Below are positions 60,161 through 64,000 of a DNA stretch of 64,000 nucleotides, one piece after another. The stretch spans positions 806,001 through 870,000 of the forward strand of contig JASBNA010000008.1 in the NCBI GenBank assembly GCA_038087015.1, in the 5' to 3' direction. The stretch comes from Cerrena zonata. Lineage: Eukaryota > Basidiomycota > Agaricomycetes > Polyporales > Cerrenaceae. Numbering within the stretch: the first letter of the stretch is position 1; every line of letters starts with the position of its first letter. The notes under the pieces are model-generated. The model was not told the origin of the DNA, did no database searches, and saw only the letters and a list, made by a program, of their open reading frames with translations. The position numbers and the translations under genes are program-made.

Positions 60161-61982
60161 CTAATTGGGATCGGTGTTCGTAAGGTTTGCTCGATGCAAG
60201 GTGTTCAGGGTGATATTAACACCGGTATAATCCTCGGCCCACACACCTCTGTCCTTGTATCGCTCCACAACGTTCATCCAGAATCTAGTGACTCTTGGAT
60301 TCGGTTTCTCCATCCTGATTTTGTGACTCTCTTCGCTGAGGTCGCGTATGAATCGCAGGGAGGGGAAGAGATCTACACTGAGTAGATCACACATCTGGGT
60401 GTAGAGAGGGAAGAAGGGTTCGCCTGCTGCATAATCGGGATCGTTACGAAGACGAATATGCAGATCGCGGATGCCGATAAATTCGACGGTGGGATGAGTT
60501 GGAAGGAGTATGTGTGGGGCTACCCAATCGGGCGACTGCCAATGCCACTCGGCGTCGGCTGAGCAGATGAACTCACGCAGGTTGGGGAGCCGCTCGGCCA
60601 GACTCATAGATGACTGGCTTTGGGAAGCGTGCTGCGGAGCGGTGAGGTAGTATCCTTCGACAGTAGTTGAACAATGGCCAAGTTCAAGCTGGCGAATCTT
60701 GGTACCGTGTGCCTCAAGGAAGGAGGCAAATCCAGGGCCGGTATAGCTGAAATCGGAAGAAAGGACGGATAAATTCTCAAGCTGGGGCATGGTCCACTCA
60801 GCGAGGACGGCAAAGGTGTTGTTGTCGAGCGACACCTTCAGCGCGCGGAGAGAAGGAAGACAGACCGGCATCTGGGGTTCTTGTTTCACCAACCGATGAG
60901 ACGGGTCCGTGACCTCGGTGCGGACGTTCGAAAAGCACGAGGATAGCTCGAGATACTCGAGTTGTGTCGACAAATTGGTCAGAAGTGGGCCCATGCGGAT
61001 GTGGAACGGTACATCGCCGTAACTCGTCCAACTGAGTCGGCGCATTTTGGGGTGTGCAACGAGTTTAAGGATTTCCTCGGGCGTACAACGAGGATCCTCG
61101 GTCTCCGAGAAAAGGCTTCTTTGGATGGAGTGGTAGTCGGAGTACATACAAAGGTGTGGCGCATGATCGAGGATGGCGCGCAGATCGGTGGGGGAGCAGC
61201 GTTCAAGAATAGGTGTCTCAATGTGCAAGCGGCGGATATACTCACCACTTGCGCATCGGGTCGCATTACCGTCACGAGCCTCCGTTAATAAAGTACGGGT
61301 TAACGCTCTGGCCTGCGAAGCACGGTCGATCCAAATGAATTCATAGAGAGGTATCCGGACAAAAGCGTTCCATTGCTTTGACACAAGGGCTATCGCTGTT
61401 TTCAGCTCCATAGCTGCACGGTAGGTTGCCAACCGTAGGGGGTGTTGTTCCAAGAAAGAGAGTTCGTTTGAGGTGTCAAGAGGATCATAGTAAAGAAGGC
61501 TCGCGTGGTGAATCACAAGTCCCCAGATTTCTGGTGGAAGATAGGGCAGAATAACGATCCTTGAAGGGCGTTTACGCCGAAGAGATCTAGAGAAGATTAT
61601 CAGTCATCTTATACCTCGTTTGTGTATGGACTGTGAATATATCTATATTGCCAGTACACCAAGTCAGAAGACAGGGAGGTCACGATCCACCCGCAGTTCC
61701 GACGGAGGGAACAGTACAAATCGACATTTCAATACGGATGTCCATTGAGGTCGCCTACAAAGCAATCGCTCACTCGCTTTGCCAACGACCTCGACGTCGG
61801 TTGCTCTGTGCCAGGTCATTACTGGCTTCACATGTGAAGACGCAACCACGCTGGTTTGGAAACAATACCGAATTGGGAACTTACCTCAGGATCTTCCTTC
61901 CTGCCTTCCTTCCAGCTGAACGCATCCAGAGATCAACTCGGTGCTTGAGAGATTGGGTGTGGGCGTCGTCAACGATGGCCAT
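60161..61982 (-). CDS. F-box/LRR-type protein
   Basis: Two minus-strand exons (61982-61885 and 61586-60161) encode 507 residues. After about 40 basic residues comes an F-box-like start, VILPYLPPEIWGLVIHHAS, then KTAIALVSKQWNAFVRIPLYEFIWI, the pattern seen in agaricomycete F-box proteins. The remaining sequence has leucine-rich irregular repeats (LEYLELSSCFSN, LPSLRALKVSL, QLENLSVLSSDF, RQLELGHCS). The probable role is substrate recognition in an SCF ubiquitin ligase; the target is unknown. The intron is about 300 nt, unusually long for this window. The start at 61982 (MAIVDDAHTQSL) is preferred, though an upstream in-frame ATG at 62072 is possible. Base composition is normal, unlike the F-box gene at 43-46 kb. 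Confidence 0.75.
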
Positions 61983-62079
61983 TGCTTGAGGGGGAATCGC
62001 AGGTGGTGGTTGAGAAAGAAGCACTGGCAGGACGGATACTCCCTCAGCCATCCCTCGGAATGTCGGCATCATCCGTCGA

Positions 62080-62981
62080 TATCCGAAATTGGCATCTCCT
62101 GTTGTTTACACACTGACAAACCGTCGATTACAGTAGGCTTATATCAACCGGTTACACAACAGATCCGCTGTGCGACTTTACATCTAGACATCACACCAAA
62201 TACACAGCTGTGCAGCAACTTTTGCGATTTTTACAAGAATTGGGATCCGCAAGCCGCAGTGCTTCTCTCATGACAGTTCCGCTACGTTGATAGCACAAGA
62301 CGCTCCCCCCGAAAGACACCGTTTGGACATTCTATTTCAGTGCCTAGTTTCTTTGTCAGGCCGAGGAGCTCCTGGCTTCGAGAGACCTCGAGACTCTTCT
62401 ACGACCATGACCTCGGAGCCCGTAGTGGGACATAACCAATACCTTTCAGTGTTTTGTATCACACTTTCATATCATGATTTCCGGTGAGGCACACAACCAC
62501 ATGAAAGACCCCGGTAAACGCGGGAGAATTGGTCACTGCCGCGGCAACCTGCGGACCCTTCTGGCCCTTCGGAATCACCCGAGTTCTTCCAGATTTGGAA
62601 ACCTCTCAAGAACCTTCAAGAAAGCTAGTAGGCCGATCATCACGTCCTCGGATATATCATGGCGAACGAAGGTTTGAATAGAGTTTGGTACCACGAAGAC
62701 TTTAGGCCGTAATTTTCTTAGCTTGACCTACGGTCTCAAGTCATACACTCTCCGAACCTTTTAGTAGGTCCCATGACCACACGAAACTTGAACGGCAAGG
62801 TATTTCTCAAGAACGTCCTAAATTCTGACATCAAATCTCACGTTTCCCATGGACTTCCTATCACAGAAGTCAAAATAGGTGGAAAATGACCACATTAACG
62901 GCCATTGAAGGGGTAGCATTACAGAGAGGTTGGTATGTACAGTCAGAAGAGTACAACATAAATATAACTTAGTACGACGAG
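62080..62981. other. stretch without a supported gene
   Basis: Short frames only, none with motifs. Confidence 0.4.
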
Positions 62982-64000
62982 CTATTCGACGTGAGAAAGC
63001 TGCATCACTCGTCTAGCAGATTCCCTTGCTCTCAAGCGGGAGACCCACCTACCGGTTCTCTGTCAGTGCATGTCAATCTATGCCCGTGAAGAGAACTTAC
63101 GACGAAACAGCCGGAAATTCGGCTGATATTTCCTCGAGACTCACAATAGCTCTCGTGATGGAATGATTCCACCTGTATAGCCAGCAGCATCAGTAAGTAT
63201 TGCGACTTGGCAAGAGTGTACAGCAGGACTCACACTATGAACGCCAGATCGGCAATTGTGCACTTACCGCCTACAAGCCATTCATTGTTGGCAAGCGCAC
63301 TCTGTAACTCGCTAAAAGCACGCCGTGCATGCGCATTGTATGCTCTAACATTGAAGCTCGGGTTAGAAACTGAATCAGAAATGGGCGTCATCAACGCTGG
63401 CATTTGGCTGTTCCACATTAAAGAATCAGCCAGTTCAGAAAAGCACTGCTCGACTACTACGATGTGATACTCACCGCTCACAGTTAGCTTGCCACAACAG
63501 CCAACGAAGCTGTGCCGACTTTTCCCTAGGCTCAGCCGTAGAGATCCTGTGATGAGGGTCGTAGTTTCTCTGTAAGATACAACAAGATGGTGTTCGCCTC
63601 CCTGATTGATGAAGAAAGGATTAAAACGTTAACGACTCCATAAATATGCTGACCTGGAGAGGCAAATAAATTTGCACATACCAGACTGGGCGATTGTTCT
63701 TTGAGTGATCAATCAAGACAGGCAATTGTTCGCGACTGAAGCCTTGCAGGGTCGCCTGTGAGTCGCTGGATAGGGCCTGGGCATCAGCCTCATCCCTATA
63801 AATGATATCGTACGAAAGATTGAGTTCCTCGAGGACCACTAGTAGTTTCCTAAGTAGCCGGGTCCGGAAGGATCGGAATATTAGAATTGCTGTGTTATAG
63901 TATATGAGACCGCATCTAGAGATATAACTGACAAACCAATAAGAGGACCAGGGCCAGTATGCCTTTCCTTGTCTGAATAAACTGTAAACTGTTTCCCATG
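62982..64000 (-). pseudogene. third glutathione S-transferase homologue, frameshifted and cut by the window edge
   Basis: Minus-strand segments match the two GST genes at 34-37 kb in order: GKQFTVYSDKE (63937 upwards, start beyond the window), VVLEELNLSYDI (63838-63682), EANTILLYLTE, LRWLLWQANC, NNEWLVGGKCTIADLAF and a C-terminal helix ending at 62982. After YLTE the frame meets a stop within about 12 codons. Dropping one base of an A-run near 63566 restores the expected YDP stretch, so a +1 frameshift is likely. A second frame change occurs near 63475. Intron positions otherwise agree with the paralogues. Either this copy is decaying or the sequence has an error; I lean towards pseudogene. 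Confidence 0.6.

Overview
The window reads as a nuclear contig of a basidiomycete fungus, most likely an agaricomycete; I cannot name the species. The evidence is gene density, very frequent introns of about 50-70 nt with CTRAC-type branch sites, and gene families typical of mushroom-forming fungi: FunK1-type kinase, fungal PARP-like protein, UstYa-like oxidases, F-box/LRR proteins, Ure2-like glutathione transferases and a pentafunctional AROM protein. Most gene models below were built by hand by joining exons. For nearly all of them the exon lengths sum to a multiple of three and family motifs continue across the joins.

Layout. 1-3.3 kb: no supported gene. 3.3-6.6 kb (+): secreted GH3 beta-glucosidase. 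6.8-7.4 kb (-): probable remnant of a fungal GCRFW-motif family. 8.2-9.4 kb: GGGGAC repeats and, on the minus strand, an array of four GC-AG introns, each carrying a related RNA hairpin. 9.7-10.1 kb (-): small orphan gene. 10.8-11.1 kb: a MITE with 30-bp inverted ends. 11.4-11.9 kb (+): ribosomal protein eL43. 12.3-14.4 kb (-): FunK1 kinase. 15.7-17.1 kb (+): OTT_1508-like deaminase. 17.8-20.4 kb (+): DHX33/Dhr2-type DEAH helicase. 21.6-22.8 kb: two UstYa-like proteins, convergently arranged. 23.6-24.9 kb (+): multi-spanning membrane protein. 25.5-27.9 kb (+): S9 peptidase. 28.1-33.2 kb (-): AROM. 34.3-37.6 kb (+): two tandem GST paralogues. 38.9-41.4 kb (+): type II NADH dehydrogenase. 43.3-46.6 kb: F-box gene framed by inverted arms inside an almost CpG-free block. 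46.8-48.1 kb (-): ribose-5-phosphate isomerase. 48.5-48.9 kb (+): TFIIH subunit Tfb5. 49.3-51.2 kb (+): PARP-like protein. 51.9-53.2 kb (-): RGS/Rax1-like protein, sharing a promoter with complex I subunit NDUFA2 (53.4-53.8 kb, +). 54.8-55.9 kb (+): APH-fold pseudokinase. 56.3-57.5 kb (-): phosducin-like protein. 57.6-57.7 kb: intron-containing tRNA-Pro(CGG). 58.1-59.4 kb (+): orphan protein. 60.2-62.0 kb (-): F-box protein. 63.0-64.0 kb (-): a third, apparently frameshifted GST running off the edge.

The housekeeping genes (eL43, AROM, RPI, Tfb5, NDUFA2, NADH dehydrogenase, DEAH helicase) are unrelated in function and interleaved with lineage-specific accessory genes. I see no single pathway spanning the window. 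The adjacent UstYa-like pair is the only hint of a specialised-metabolism locus.

The two most unusual signals are the minus-strand array of GC-AG introns with conserved hairpins (about 8.6-9.35 kb), and the 3.2-kb segment from 43,639 to 46,842, which contains only two CpG dinucleotides. In that segment the right-hand inverted arm is a CpG-decayed copy of a CpG-rich left arm.
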